From the NCBI GenBank assembly GCA_040768665.1, contig JAXGMN010000037.1, positions 62,001 through 126,000 of the forward strand: a DNA stretch of 64,000 bases. The letters are read 5' to 3'. The notes below the pieces were generated by a model that saw only the letters and a list, made by a program, of their open reading frames with translations, was not told the DNA's origin and ran no database searches. Below are positions 1 through 8,949 of the stretch, piece by piece. Source of the stretch: JABWBD01 sp040768665 (GTDB lineage: Bacteria; Planctomycetota; Planctomycetia; Pirellulales; Thermoguttaceae). Position numbers and translations under genes: made by a program. Position 1 is the first letter of the stretch. Every line of letters starts with the position of its first letter.

Positions 1-1
1 G

Positions 2-910
2 ACGGTCCCGGCACAAACAAACGTGCCCCCTTTCCCGCTATCCTCGGAGTGGACGGCGAAGATCCGCAAGCTCGCGCCCGACGAGGCTCGGGTTGCCCCC
101 TCGAAGAAGCATCGCGTCCTGTTGTTTTCGCTGTCGACCGGTTTCCAGCACTGGAACACGCCGCATATTGCGGCGGTGGTCAAGACGATTGCTGAGAAGG
201 CCGCCGTGTGCGAGGTCGTCGCCTGCGACGACATCGAGATGTTTGAGCCGGAGAACCTCAAGCGATTTGACGCGGTCATTCTCAACAACAATTGCCCGAC
301 GCCGCCGGAGTGGCACATTTTCCTCGACGTGCTGGTCAAGCGCGCGAAGGAATACGGCAAGTACGGCAAGACGTATATCGATCTGCCGGAAGAGGAACGC
401 CGAGCCAAGGCCGCGGCGTTGGAAGCTAGCGTGGTCGACTTCGTCCGCCGGGGCGGCGGTTTGATGAGCATTCATGGTGCCATCGTATTCCTGAACGAGT
501 CCAAGGAGTTCAGCGAACTGCTGGGCGCCAGCTTCGACTTCCATCCCAAGCAGCAGCCGTTGAAGATTACCGCGGTCGATCCCGAACATCCGTTGGTGGC
601 GGCCTTCGAAGGCAAGCCGTTTGTGCACGTGGATGAACCGTACATGTTCAAAGGCACATACGGGCGGAAGAACTTCCGCCCGCTCTTGGTGATGGACACG
701 GGCTCGTTGACGCACAACGACATACAGCGGGTTACCAGCGACGTGCGTTATGTGTCTTGGATCAAGACATTCGGCGAAGGCCGGGTGCTCTACCTATCGC
801 CGTCGCACAACGCGCAAAGCTTCGAGGACCCGCGGCTGCTGCAGTATTTTCTCGACGGGCTGCAATACGTGCTGGGCGACTTGCAGTGCGACGCGACGTC
901 GCTTCGGTAA
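2..910 (+). CDS. ThuA-like domain protein, 5' end outside window
   Basis: The frame is open from base 2 to the stop at 910; a GTG at 23 would give 295 aa, but no stop precedes it, so the gene (probably with a signal peptide) starts upstream of the window. The protein has the ThuA/GATase-like fold signature: VLLFSLSTGFQHWNTP near the N-terminus, a Gly-rich FVRRGGGLMSIHG turn, VDPEHPLVAAFEG, and a C-terminal GEGRVLYLSPSHN stretch. ThuA-like proteins are abundant in planctomycetes near oxidoreductases and carbohydrate-active enzymes; the exact substrate is not known. No other gene of the same operon is visible here. Confidence 0.85.
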   Translation, partial: TVPAQTNVPPFPLSSEWTAKIRKLAPDEARVAPSKKHRVLLFSLSTGFQHWNTPHIAAVVKTIAEKAAVCEVVACDDIEMFEPENLKRFDAVILNNNCPTPPEWHIFLDVLVKRAKEYGKYGKTYIDLPEEERRAKAAALEASVVDFVRRGGGLMSIHGAIVFLNESKEFSELLGASFDFHPKQQPLKITAVDPEHPLVAAFEGKPFVHVDEPYMFKGTYGRKNFRPLLVMDTGSLTHNDIQRVTSDVRYVSWIKTFGEGRVLYLSPSHNAQSFEDPRLLQYFLDGLQYVLGDLQCDATSLR

Positions 911-1207
911 CGGCGGGAGAGCCGCCGCTCTTGGCCGTGCGACTCAATGCGCGACACCGCTGGCGCCGTAGTAAAGGCCGCCGTATTCGATTTGCGTTTC
1001 CATCCCTCAAAACACGTGCACCGACCCGGCCGCCCACCACTGGCCGTTCGGAGCCGACCACCACTCCCAGCAGCCAGTGCCGGATCCACCGAAATCGGCA
1101 ATGTCCATAATGTCGCGTCTTTCGTTCCTGGCTCGGTTGCCTATAATGGTAATTGCAGTCGGTTCTGGGCTTCGCAACCGAGCACACTTGGAAAGGCAGC
1201 CAGAATA
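911..1207. other. Intergenic, no supported gene
   Basis: No credible coding frame. A 26-bp stretch at 1079-1104 (GCCGGATCCACCGAAATCGG core) is repeated in diverged form at 1946-1971 (GCCGGATTCGCCGAAATCAG), so this tract carries a dispersed sequence of unknown role. A TATAAT hexamer lies at 1142-1147, about 60 bp before the following gene start, with no convincing -35 box. Confidence 0.4.
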
Positions 1208-1763
1208 GTGCCGAAGATCGACGTGGAAATCGACGGTTTGGGCAGTTCCGTGGTTCACCAGCCGACGGGCCAAGTGTTTTTCACGACGATTCTTTCTCAC
1301 GGGAAGCTCGATTCCCAGCAGCGTGTGGAGTTGAGAGGTTGGCGTTTCGATTGGATGGCTGAGTCCCGCCAACGGCTCAGAGATGTGATGGCTTTGCTGG
1401 CCGGAAGTTCGCGCACGGTTCAAGGGTTAACGTCGCTGGAGCCGGCGGACGGGTTCGTTCTGGTTCACCTGCTCGAAAGCGCGCCCCACAACGTCGGACA
1501 GAATAAGCTCTTTCGAGGCGTCGCGGGCAACCTTTTTGCGTTCGCCTGTGCTCGTTCCTTTGCGATGAAATTCGACGGCTACGTCGCGTTTGAAGCCAAG
1601 ACCGAACTGATTGAGCACTATAGGATCTCCCTCGGTGCTGAGCAAATTGGATTCCCTCGGTGCTGAGCAAATTGGATCGAGTAGCCGTATGATCATCGCA
1701 ACCGAGAGTGCCCTTCATCTTGTGCAGCACTATTTCAAGGAGGCTGATCGATGGCCGTTGTAG
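1208..1763 (+). pseudogene. GNAT-like (putative toxin-type) protein, frameshifted by a 25-bp tandem duplication
   Basis: The GTG start at 1208 follows a GGAAAGG ribosome site. The frame runs ~150 residues with a motif family resembling GNAT-fold toxin-like proteins (LVHLLESAPHNVG, GVAGNLFAFACARSFA, DGYVAFEAKTELIEHY, SLGAEQIG). It now stops at 1666 because bases 1628-1652 are exactly duplicated at 1653-1677. Removing one copy restores the frame to a natural C-terminus (SSSRMIIATESALHLVQHYF, then KEADRWPL) ending at 1763, overlapping the next small gene by 13 bp. The GNAT assignment is by motif memory and is tentative; the duplication and frame restoration are read directly. Confidence 0.7.
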
Positions 1764-1939
1764 CAGATATCGACAATCTCGATTTGGTGGTCGAGCCGCA
1801 CGAATACACGCCGGAAGATCGCGAGGTATTCCGACGCGCGGTGGAGGATCGACGCGCCCCCCAGACGGACGCCCGTTTGTCTCAGCAAGCCGGGCGTTTG
1901 CTCGCCCAGGCGGGACAAAAAAGGAACGTCACTGATTAG
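1751..1939 (+). CDS. Small hypothetical protein downstream of the GNAT-like gene (possible antitoxin-type partner)
   Basis: A 62-aa acidic/basic protein starting at ATG 1751, with AAGGAGG at 1738-1744 as ribosome site. It overlaps the restored end of the GNAT-like gene, so the two were probably co-translated. The sequence has a hydrophobic N-terminal patch (MAVVADIDNLDLVV), then EYTPEDREVFRRAVED and a Gln/Arg-rich tail; no known domain is recognised. Overlap and size fit a toxin-antitoxin style pair, but that is inference from arrangement only. Confidence 0.5.
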   Translation: MAVVADIDNLDLVVEPHEYTPEDREVFRRAVEDRRAPQTDARLSQQAGRLLAQAGQKRNVTD

Positions 1940-2109
1940 CCAGGGCCGGATTCGCCGAAATCAGTAATGTTTCAGGTCGATGAACGGAATAACTTCGTCT
2001 TCGTGGGGTCAGACCCTGTTTCCGGTTTACAGCGTCTTGTTGGGGGCAGACCCTGTTTCCGGTTTACAGCGGTGGGCGCTTCTGGTCGACTCGGGACATT
2101 TTCGAGACG

Positions 2110-2386
2110 GCGGTGGGTACCGTGGCGGATGACTATGGGACGACATCGGAAGCGTACGGGCATCGGCGGAGCAGTGCGCCGGGCCGTGATGTCGTGAGCC
2201 TGGCTAGCCCGACGGCTGACCGGCGCGACGCTGCGTGAGTTGGCGTCTCGCTTTGGATTGGGCCACTCGGATAGCGTGAGCAATCTTGTGCGCCGCGCCG
2301 ATCGAGCCATCAGCGAGTCGAAAACACTCCGGCAAGACATTGAGATAATCCGGGATCGACTCCAGAAAATCGAAAACAGGGTCTGA
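2110..2386 (+). pseudogene. 3' remnant of a RAYT-type (REP-associated) transposase with DnaA-like HTH tail
   Basis: In one frame ending at TGA 2384-2386 the sequence encodes AWLARRLTGATLRELASRFG, then LGHSDSVSNLVRRADRAISE and a basic tail, which is the typical helix-turn-helix C-terminus of the larger RAYT (Y1_Tnp, REP-associated) transposases. The same frame is interrupted by TGA at 2195-2197 and the catalytic HUH half is missing. A copy of the dispersed palindromic repeat begins directly after the stop. Upstream, the phrase CAGACCCTGTTTCCGG is present twice (2008 and 2048 regions). This is a dead relative, of a different subtype from the intact gene at 8950. Confidence 0.65.
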
Positions 2387-2463
2387 CCCCGAAGTATTTT
2401 GCGGAGTCTTCGGAGTAAAATGTGCCTGCCCCCTTCTCCTCGCCGGTGTTGGGATAAGCTCTC
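2386..2463 (-). repeat. REP-like palindromic element, family 1 (partial copy A)
   Basis: Read on the minus strand it shows the family signature AGAGCTTATCCCAACACCGG, then a GGGGGCAGGCACATTTTAC-like arm, the loop TCCGAAGACTCC and GCAAAATAC. The second outer arm seen in the copies at 12486 and 20689 is missing. It abuts the RAYT remnant, as expected for a REP element next to its cognate transposase gene. Confidence 0.75.
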
Positions 2464-2901
2464 AACCTAGAAGGACGCATACGGAAGACTGGCTTGACAA
2501 ACCGGATCATGTTGCTCAAGATCACGTTGGTCGAACCGACCTGTGGCAGTGAAAACATCGTGTGCTTGGCATCGTTTTTCGTTTCATAAAGACCCCCGTG
2601 GGCTTGGTCCACGGGTGAATGAGGTTCGCCAGCTAGCATTCGTCACCGATAACCGTTCCCGGCCCCCTGCCGCCTCGTGCGGCAGGAGCCCAAGGTTCCC
2701 CCGCTACAGCACCCAGCCAACGACTTGATTCACTGCTGCCTGCCACGTTGGAACAAATCGAGCAATCAGTACTTCGATTGATACCCTGCGATTTCACCGA
2801 CCCCTTCCCGCGTTGATTTCGTGACAAGTACCTTTCGCCGCCGGCAACCCCGCTGGCGGCTTCGAACATACCCTGCCAATGGTCAAGTGATGCCTGTTAC
2901 C
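2464..2901. other. Non-coding tract with hairpins
   Basis: No gene supported. Contains a CCCGTGG...CCACGGG hairpin at about 2591-2611 and a 38-bp stretch at 2661-2698 (with CTGCCGC...GCGGCAG stem) that recurs inverted at 11772-11809. The following secreted sialidase starts at 2902. Confidence 0.5.
2661..2698 (+). repeat. Hairpin repeat, family 3 (copy 1)
   Basis: A 38-bp sequence centred on CTGCCGCCTCGTGCGGCAG, identical to the reverse complement of 11772-11809. Both copies also lie close to a TTCGCCAGCTA/TAGCTGGCGAA motif. It looks like a mobile or duplicated palindromic intergenic unit. Confidence 0.7.
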
Positions 2902-4713
2902 ATGAAAACGATCAGCCCTTGGTGTTTGTGCCTCGGTTTCTTGTTCCTGGTGGCCATCGGCCGCGCGAGGGCGCAGGGTGCGTCTCCGTCGCTGCACGAC
3001 ATGCGGGATATCCGCAACGGTCACGTCATCCCGGATGAAGGTTATTGCGACCAACCGTATGTGGTGATCACCAACGACGGCAAGTGGCTCTGCACACTCA
3101 CGACGGCCGGCGGACACGAGGGAGCGGCGAACTCGCACGTGGTCTCAACCATCAGCGCGGACCAGGGGCGCACGTGGTCGGAGCTGGTGGAACTGGAGCC
3201 GACCGACGGGCCTCCGTCGGTCTACTCTCTGCCGGTCGTGGCTCACAGCGGCCGCGTCTATGCCTTCTACGACTACAACGGCGACAACTTCAAGTGTCCG
3301 GCACGCAGCGACTGCGTGGGCTGGTTCGTTTACAAGTTCTCCGACGACAACGGCCGAACGTGGTCGAAGGAGCGTTATCGCCTGCCGATGCGCATGACGG
3401 CCGTCGACCGGACCAACACATTCAACGGCAAAGTGCAGATATTCTGGGGAATCGGCAAGCCGATCACCATCGGAGACTCCATGCTCTTTGCTTTCAGCAA
3501 GTGCGGTAAATACGTCATCGACCGTTCGGAGGGCTGGTTCTATCGCTCCGACAATATCCTCACGGAACCCGACGTGGCGAAGATCGAGTGGCAATTGTTG
3601 CCAGACGGCGACGTGGGGCTGAAGAACCCCGATTTCGGCGACGTACAAGCGGAACAGAACATCGTGCCGATGAACGACGGGTCGATCTATTGCATGTATC
3701 GCACGGCGGGCGATCATCCCTGCCACGCCTACAGCCGCGACGGCGGACACACCTGGACGATGCCCGAATACGCCACCTACACGCCCGGCGGCCGGCGAAT
3801 GAAGAACTCGCGAGCCTGCCCGAAGGTCTGGAAGACCGGCAACGGCAAGTACCTCTTCTGGTTTCATCACCATGGTGCGCACAAGAATCCGTATCTTGGA
3901 AGGAATCCTGCCTGGCTGAGCGGCGGCATCGAAAAGGATGGTTTCATCCACTGGTCGCAACCGGAAATCGTCTTGTACGATACCGACCCCAAAAACTGCC
4001 TCTTCGATCCGAGAACGGGAATCCCCGGTCCCGGCTCGGGAATGAGCTATCCCGATCTGATCGAACAGCACGGCCGCTACTGGATCACCGAGACCCAAAA
4101 GACCGTTGCGCGGGTCCACCCCATCGATCCCTCCCTGCTGGAAAGCCTATGGAGCCAAGGCCAGGTGAAGACGGTGACTACGAAGGGATTGCTCTTCGAT
4201 CTCGGGCCGGAACAGATCCGAAGCGGCGAAGCCGCTGCCCCCGCGCTGCCGAGCCTCGCCCAGGGAGGTGGCTTGTCTATCGACTTCTGGATTCGTCTTA
4301 CCGACCGGTCCGCCGGTCAAGTGATTCTGGACAGTCGCGACGACGATGGAAAGGGCTTTGCCGTCACGACCGCCGAGCATGGAACGATCCGGATCGACAT
4401 GTGCGACGGCCGGAACGTCGCTTTCTGGGCAAGCGACCGAAACCTGATTTCACCGGGCGACTGGCACCATGTGGCGATCATTGTCGACGGCGGTCCGAAG
4501 GTCATCAGCTTCGTCGTCGACGGCGTTCTTTGCGACGGCGGTTCGACGTGCATCTATGGCTGGGGGCGATTCAGTCCGGAGCTGAAAAGCGTGAGTGGAT
4601 CGAGCCGACTTCGCGTGGCGCCCGCCCTGGCCCGCGAACTAAAGCGACTGCGGGTGTACGACCGATACCTTCGCACGTCGGAGGCCGTCGCCAATTTCCA
4701 CGCCGGACGCTGA
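2902..4713 (+). CDS. Secreted sialidase/BNR-repeat protein with C-terminal LamG-like domain
   Basis: Start chosen at ATG 2902 because it begins a clean signal peptide (MKTISPWCLCLGFLFLVAIG, cleavage near ARAQG), giving 603 aa; in-frame upstream codons do not fit a secreted protein. Three Asp-box (BNR) motifs are visible: SADQGRTWS, SDDNGRTWS and SRDGGHTWT, characteristic of sialidase-type beta-propellers. The N-terminal RDIRNGHVIPDEGYCDQPYV is the planctomycete sialidase/exo-alpha-sialidase signature as I recall it. Residues ~450-600 look like a concanavalin/LamG sandwich (SIDFWIRLTDRSAGQVILDS, WHHVAIIVDGG). Likely an extracellular or periplasmic glycan-cleaving enzyme; substrate unknown. No operon partner. 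Confidence 0.85.
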   Translation: MKTISPWCLCLGFLFLVAIGRARAQGASPSLHDMRDIRNGHVIPDEGYCDQPYVVITNDGKWLCTLTTAGGHEGAANSHVVSTISADQGRTWSELVELEPTDGPPSVYSLPVVAHSGRVYAFYDYNGDNFKCPARSDCVGWFVYKFSDDNGRTWSKERYRLPMRMTAVDRTNTFNGKVQIFWGIGKPITIGDSMLFAFSKCGKYVIDRSEGWFYRSDNILTEPDVAKIEWQLLPDGDVGLKNPDFGDVQAEQNIVPMNDGSIYCMYRTAGDHPCHAYSRDGGHTWTMPEYATYTPGGRRMKNSRACPKVWKTGNGKYLFWFHHHGAHKNPYLGRNPAWLSGGIEKDGFIHWSQPEIVLYDTDPKNCLFDPRTGIPGPGSGMSYPDLIEQHGRYWITETQKTVARVHPIDPSLLESLWSQGQVKTVTTKGLLFDLGPEQIRSGEAAAPALPSLAQGGGLSIDFWIRLTDRSAGQVILDSRDDDGKGFAVTTAEHGTIRIDMCDGRNVAFWASDRNLISPGDWHHVAIIVDGGPKVISFVVDGVLCDGGSTCIYGWGRFSPELKSVSGSSRLRVAPALARELKRLRVYDRYLRTSEAVANFHAGR

Positions 4714-4845
4714 AGCGGTCTCTCGGTTACTACCACAATCGGCGGCACCGTCCAATCAACGTGCCCTTTCGGCAAGTGTGCATGAAAGATTCGGAGGCAT
4801 CGGGTAGAGTTGGCTGTCAGGGCAGGATTCTGTGGAGGACAGCCG

Positions 4846-5253
4846 ATGACCACCAGGAAGAGAGACGGGCTTCCGGCGCAATTGGAGGGCGTGAGGCGGC
4901 GGTTCGAACGTTGGCGTCAGACGCGTCCGGTACGCGCGCGGATTCCGGATTCGCTCTGGAGGCTGGCGGTGAAGATGGCTCGGATTTATGGGATTCACCA
5001 GACCAGCAAGACGCTGCGAGTGAATTACTACGCACTCAAGAGACGCCTTGAGGAACAATCGCCCCCATCCCTCGCCGGTCCCGGCAACGGTGTTGGGGCG
5101 GCATTCGTGGAATTGGTTCCTCCCGCGTCGATCGGCCTGGGCGAATGCGTCCTGCAGTGGGAAGATGCTGGCGGGGCCAAGATGCGAGTTCACCTGAAGG
5201 GAGTCGCGGCGCCTGACCTGATCGGACTGAGCCGAAGCTTCTGGGAAGGGTGA
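4846..5253 (+). mobile_element. tnpA: IS66-family accessory protein TnpA
   Basis: A 135-aa protein starting at ATG 4846 behind GGAGGA. It has the DNA-binding N-terminal segment (LWRLAVKMARIYGIHQTSKT, LRVNYYALKRRL) and the C-terminal FVEL...CVLQWED segment common to IS66 TnpA-type proteins of planctomycetes. It lies 3 bp before tnpB. Needed with TnpB for transposition of full IS66 elements. Terminal inverted repeats of the element could not be identified with confidence. Confidence 0.85.
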
Positions 5254-5256
5254 GCC

Positions 5257-5619
5257 GTGATCCAGATCACACCTCAGATGCGCGTCCTGGTAGCGATTGA
5301 GCCCGCGGATTTCCGCCGAGGAATCGATGGTTTGGCTTGCCTCTGCAAACAGACGCTCCAGCAGGACCCGTTCTGCGGCTGGATGTTTGTGTTCCGCAAC
5401 CGCAAAGCCACGGCGGTCAAGATCCTTGTCTATGACGGGCAAGGGTTCTGGTTATGCCACAAGCGGCTGTCCAGCGGGCGTTTTCGCTGGTGGCCAAGCG
5501 ACGCCAGCCAGCCGGCTCAGACGCTGGCAGCGCACCAACTGCAGGTCCTGCTGGCCGCCGGGAACCCCACGGCAGACCAGGCGGCGCCCGTGTGGCGACC
5601 GGTGAGTCCGGGAATCTGA
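5257..5619 (+). mobile_element. tnpB: IS66-family accessory protein TnpB
   Basis: 120 aa, GTG start at 5257. The family signature is clear: MRVLVAIEPADFRRGIDGLA, then QDPFCGWMFVFRNRKATAVK, ILVYDGQGFWLCHKRLSSGR and FRWW. The length is normal for TnpB. Immediately downstream of tnpA, and followed after ~57 bp by the DruA-like micro-ORF rather than directly by tnpC. Confidence 0.9.
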
Positions 5620-5676
5620 AAAAAACGCCCGGCGTGCCTCTTGCGTTCCACGCCCGCTCGTGCTACAGTACGGGCC

Positions 5677-5838
5677 ATGAGCGCAGTCCTCAAGTACCGT
5701 GGTCGCGTGGTGACGGATGCCGAAGTGGCGTTCATCCGGCAGCTCATCGCCGCGCATCCGTCGCTGAGCCGGCGGGCCTTATCCCAGAAGCTTTGTGAGG
5801 CTTGGAACTGGGTTCAAGCCAACGGCCAAGTGACGTGA
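5677..5838 (+). CDS. 53-aa DruA/DUF4338-like N-terminal fragment inside the IS66 element
   Basis: Starts at ATG 5677 and ends with TGA 5836-5838. The sequence (YRGRVVTDAEVAFIRQLIAA, HPSLSRRALSQKLCEAWNW, VQANGQ) matches the start of DUF4338/DruA-like proteins as I know them, where the family normally continues with a conserved LRDMVCR segment. Here it stops just at that point. Its last codons overlap the GTG start of tnpC by 4 nt (GTGA), implying translational coupling. Either a truncated passenger captured by the IS or a functional small partner of the transposase. Confidence 0.65.
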   Translation: MSAVLKYRGRVVTDAEVAFIRQLIAAHPSLSRRALSQKLCEAWNWVQANGQVT

Positions 5839-7574
5839 AGTCGAATCCGGAAGTCATCGAGTTGGATGAAGCGGATCTGGAGTCCAAGCTGGACCAGATC
5901 GAAGCCGCCTTGGGCGCGGAGATGGCCGAGCCTTTTCGTCTGCTGCTGGGCTGGTACGCCTGCCTGTTGGGACTGCTCCGCGAGAAGAAGCTCAGTATCC
6001 GTCGGCTCCAGAAGATGCTGTTTGGAGCTTCGACGGAACGGACATCGAGCGTTCTATCCTCCGTTGGATCTTCCAGCCCAGGCGAGGACACTTCGAGCGG
6101 GAATGCAGAAGACCCATCCGCCTGCCCTGGGGAAACTCCGTCGACGACCGAGAACCCAGGCCGCGGCAGCGACTGCTCGCGTGAGGAGAGTGCTGGGCGC
6201 CGCCGCCGGCCAGGCCATGGCCGAATTCCCGCGAGCGCTTACACGGGCTGCGCGCAAGTGGTGGTGACCCACGAATCGCTGCATCCGGGCGACGGCTGTC
6301 CGCTTTGCATCCACGGAACAGTGTACCGTCAGCCGCGTTGGTCGCCGGTGGTGCGTTTGAAAGGCCAGGCTCCGGTGACCGGCAAAGTCTTTCAGCTTGA
6401 GCGGCTACGGTGCGGGGATTGCGGCGAGGTCTTCACGGCCGAGTTGCCTACGGAAGCAGGGATCCAGAAGTGTGATCCGAGCGTGGCGGCGGTCGTCGCG
6501 ACGCTGCGTTATGGGGAAGGGATGCCTGGCAATCGCCTGCAACGGTTCCAGCAGGCGGCGGGCGTTCCTTTGCCTGCGTCCGATCAGTGGGAACTGGTTC
6601 GGGATGCCGCGGAGCAGGGCCCGCGAGACGCGTATCAACATCTGTTCGCCCTGGCGGCGCAGGGCGACCTCCTGCACAACGACGACACCACGATGCGGGT
6701 GCTGGAACTGACGGAGAAGATCAAACGCCAAGAGCCTCTGTTGGAAGAGGATCCCGACCGGCGAGGCGTTTTTACGACGGGCATTGTGTCCGTAGCCGAA
6801 GGGCGGCCCGACATCATCTTGTTCTTTACCGGTCCGCATCATGCGGGAGAAAACCTCCGCTCGCTTCTGGAAGCTCGCTTGCAGGAATTGCCGCCGCCAA
6901 TGCAAATGTGCGACGCCTTGAGTCGCAACATGCCCAAAGATCTGCGCGTACTGCTGGGCAACTGCTTGGTCCATGGGCGTCGGAACTTCGTCGACGTGGT
7001 CGAGTACTTTCCGGCCGAGGTCCGGTACGTGCTGGAGTGCTTGAAGAAGGTTTACAAGACCGATGCCGAGGCCAAGAAGCAACAACTGTCGGCCGACGAG
7101 CGACTGAGGTTGCATCAACAACAAAGCGGTCCCGTGATGGAACAACTGCACGGCTGGCTGAAGGCGCAGTTGGACGAAAAGCGCGTCGAGCCGAATTCCT
7201 CCTTGGGAGGAGCGATCTCCTACATGGTGAACCACTGGAAGGCATTGACGCTCTTCCTGCGCGTGCCCGGCGCCCCGTTGGACAACAACGTGTGCGAACG
7301 GGCTTTGAAGATGGCCATTCGGCACCGGAAGAATTCGCTGTTCTACAAGACACAGCGAGGTGCCGATGTGGGCGATCTCTACATGAGCCTCATTCATACC
7401 TGTTACTCGTCGGGCGCCTCGCCGGTCGACTACCTGACCGAGTTGCAACGGAATCATCAGCGCGTGCGGACTGCTCCCGGCAACTGGATGCCCTGGAACT
7501 ACCGGGAGCAATTAGCCGCGACGGAATCCGAGCCGGACCGAGGCCGCAGCCCGCCCCACTGTCGCACCGGCTGA
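5835..7574 (+). mobile_element. tnpC: IS66-family transposase TnpC
   Basis: 579 aa from GTG 5835, overlapping the preceding micro-ORF by 4 nt. Contains the N-terminal coiled-coil/leucine-rich part (LLREKKLSIRRLQKMLFG), a zinc-finger-like CPLC...CGDC region, the DDE catalytic core (LHNDDTTMRVLE; MCDALSRN) and the C-terminal PLDNNVCERALKMAIRHRKN motif with the catalytic acid, ending with the WMPWNYRE tail common in the ISBst12-like branch. The protein looks intact, so the element may be active. Confidence 0.92.
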
Positions 7575-8949
7575 CGGGAGTTGTCCCTGCGACGATCGGC
7601 CGGCACCGCGGACGGCGTGCCGAGAACGGCGTTCCTCGCCCCGGCGAGGGCGGCCATGTGCGCCACGCCGCGCGCATTTCAGCGGCTGCACCGTCGCCGT
7701 TGACCGCCGCAGGCGAAGCCGACGCCGATCCCCTGCCGTACCCGGCCCCCGCGCCTCACTCACCGCGACCCCTCGCTGCCCGCCAATTCCGGCCCACCGA
7801 GGTTTTGCACGCTCGCCGACAGTACACGAGCGATGGTAGTCGCGAACGAAGTGGAAAGGGCGTTTGTGGAGGTGCAGGCTTCCCTAAACGCGCAGTGCGG
7901 CTCGTCACCTCATGATTTTGAGCGGCGCAGCTCCTCGCGGAGGCGGGCCAGTTCCGCTTCGGCGGCACGCCGCGCTTCGGCCTCAGCCTGCCGCCCCGCT
8001 TCCGCAAGCTGCCAGGCTTCTTACGACCGTTGCCTCGCCTCTTCGTCTGTCGGCAGCCGTTCGCGGGTGTCCAGGCGATAGAGCACAAGTTCCTGGTCTC
8101 GCGTCTCCTGTGCCCGCTCAATCGCGGCCTGGGGCGCCGCAAGATTTCAGTTGCAGTACGATCAGTCGTACCACGGATCCAAACGTGTGAGGAGGAGAGA
8201 AAAGCGTCCGATCAAAGTCGCAGAAGAGATTCGCGAGAGTGGATGTTCGAGTGCCTGGTGACTGCCTCTGCAGCTCGAGTTCAGCAACGCGAGAACGCAG
8301 CAGACTCAACCCGTTTTGAAGTTGATCGACGTTCCCGCGTTCTGTTTCCATCTTCAGCCCTCACTCTCGAGAGGCTCGCGACAGCTCGCCGATAATCACG
8401 GCCGGAAACGCTCTGCTCAGCAGTTCCGATCGTTTCTCCGGATCCCGTACACGGTCGATCAGGACACCGAGCATCCGGATCGGGATGTTGTGCCGACGCA
8501 GTTGAATCGCCAGCCGCACAGGCATGAGCAGGAGGATTTCAAGGGTACGGGAAAGACACTCCACTTCTTGTGTTGCGTCTGGGTCGTTTCGTGGTACAGT
8601 ACGCCTACCGCCGGCTTGGAAAGGGCGATCGGGTCGGGGTGTTATCGTTGCAGCCCCATACAAGAAGGCTTGCATTTCCTTTGCGGGCGGGGGTAGAATG
8701 GTCCCCATCGACGTGTGACGTCGGGACCTTGAATTTCAAGTAAGGCACCAGCGCGATACGTACCCGGTTGCGAGGCGCATGGATCGGCTGTTGACTCCGA
8801 TCGGCGAAGCGACGCAGGGAATCCCGGCATTCAACGTTACCGAACGTCGGCTAGAGCGAGAGCCACTTGTTCACACAGGGAGTTATCCGCCTCAGGAAGC
8901 GGCCCCGTTGCTCGTCCGAGGCGACACTTGACCACGGTAGGATCGATTC
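7575..8949. other. Decayed 1.4-kb tract without intact genes
   Basis: No intact gene is supported. The minus strand carries degenerate coding traces, including the pieces at 8361-8708 (QLRRHNIPIRMLGVLID, DPEKRSELLSRAFPAVIIGE) and 8118-8351, plus the clearer remnant at 7910-8135. The right end of the IS66 element should lie somewhere in 7575-7900 but no convincing terminal repeat was found. Confidence 0.5.
7910..8135 (-). pseudogene. 3' remnant of a nuclease-like gene with Ala/Glu/Arg-rich coiled-coil tail
   Basis: Read on the minus strand: AAIERAQETRDQELVLYRLD, TRERLPTDEEARQRS, an in-frame TAA, then EAWQLAEAGRQAEAEARRAA and ELARLREELRRSKS before the true stop. Such heptad-rich tails following a short 'LYRLDT.ERLPT' strand are typical of Uma2/PD-(D/E)XK-type proteins common in planctomycetes and cyanobacteria. 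The rest of the gene upstream is scrambled. Family assignment is tentative; the coding trace and internal stop are read directly. Confidence 0.4.

Noticed and set aside
4714..7900. Precise IS66 terminal inverted repeats
   Set aside because: GCCCTTTC occurs near both candidate ends (4761 and 7854 regions) in inverted orientation, but the match stops after 8 bp, so boundaries were not called.
6587..7915. 442-codon plus frame in the IS66 region
   Set aside because: Overlaps tnpC in another frame; tnpC carries the DDE motifs.
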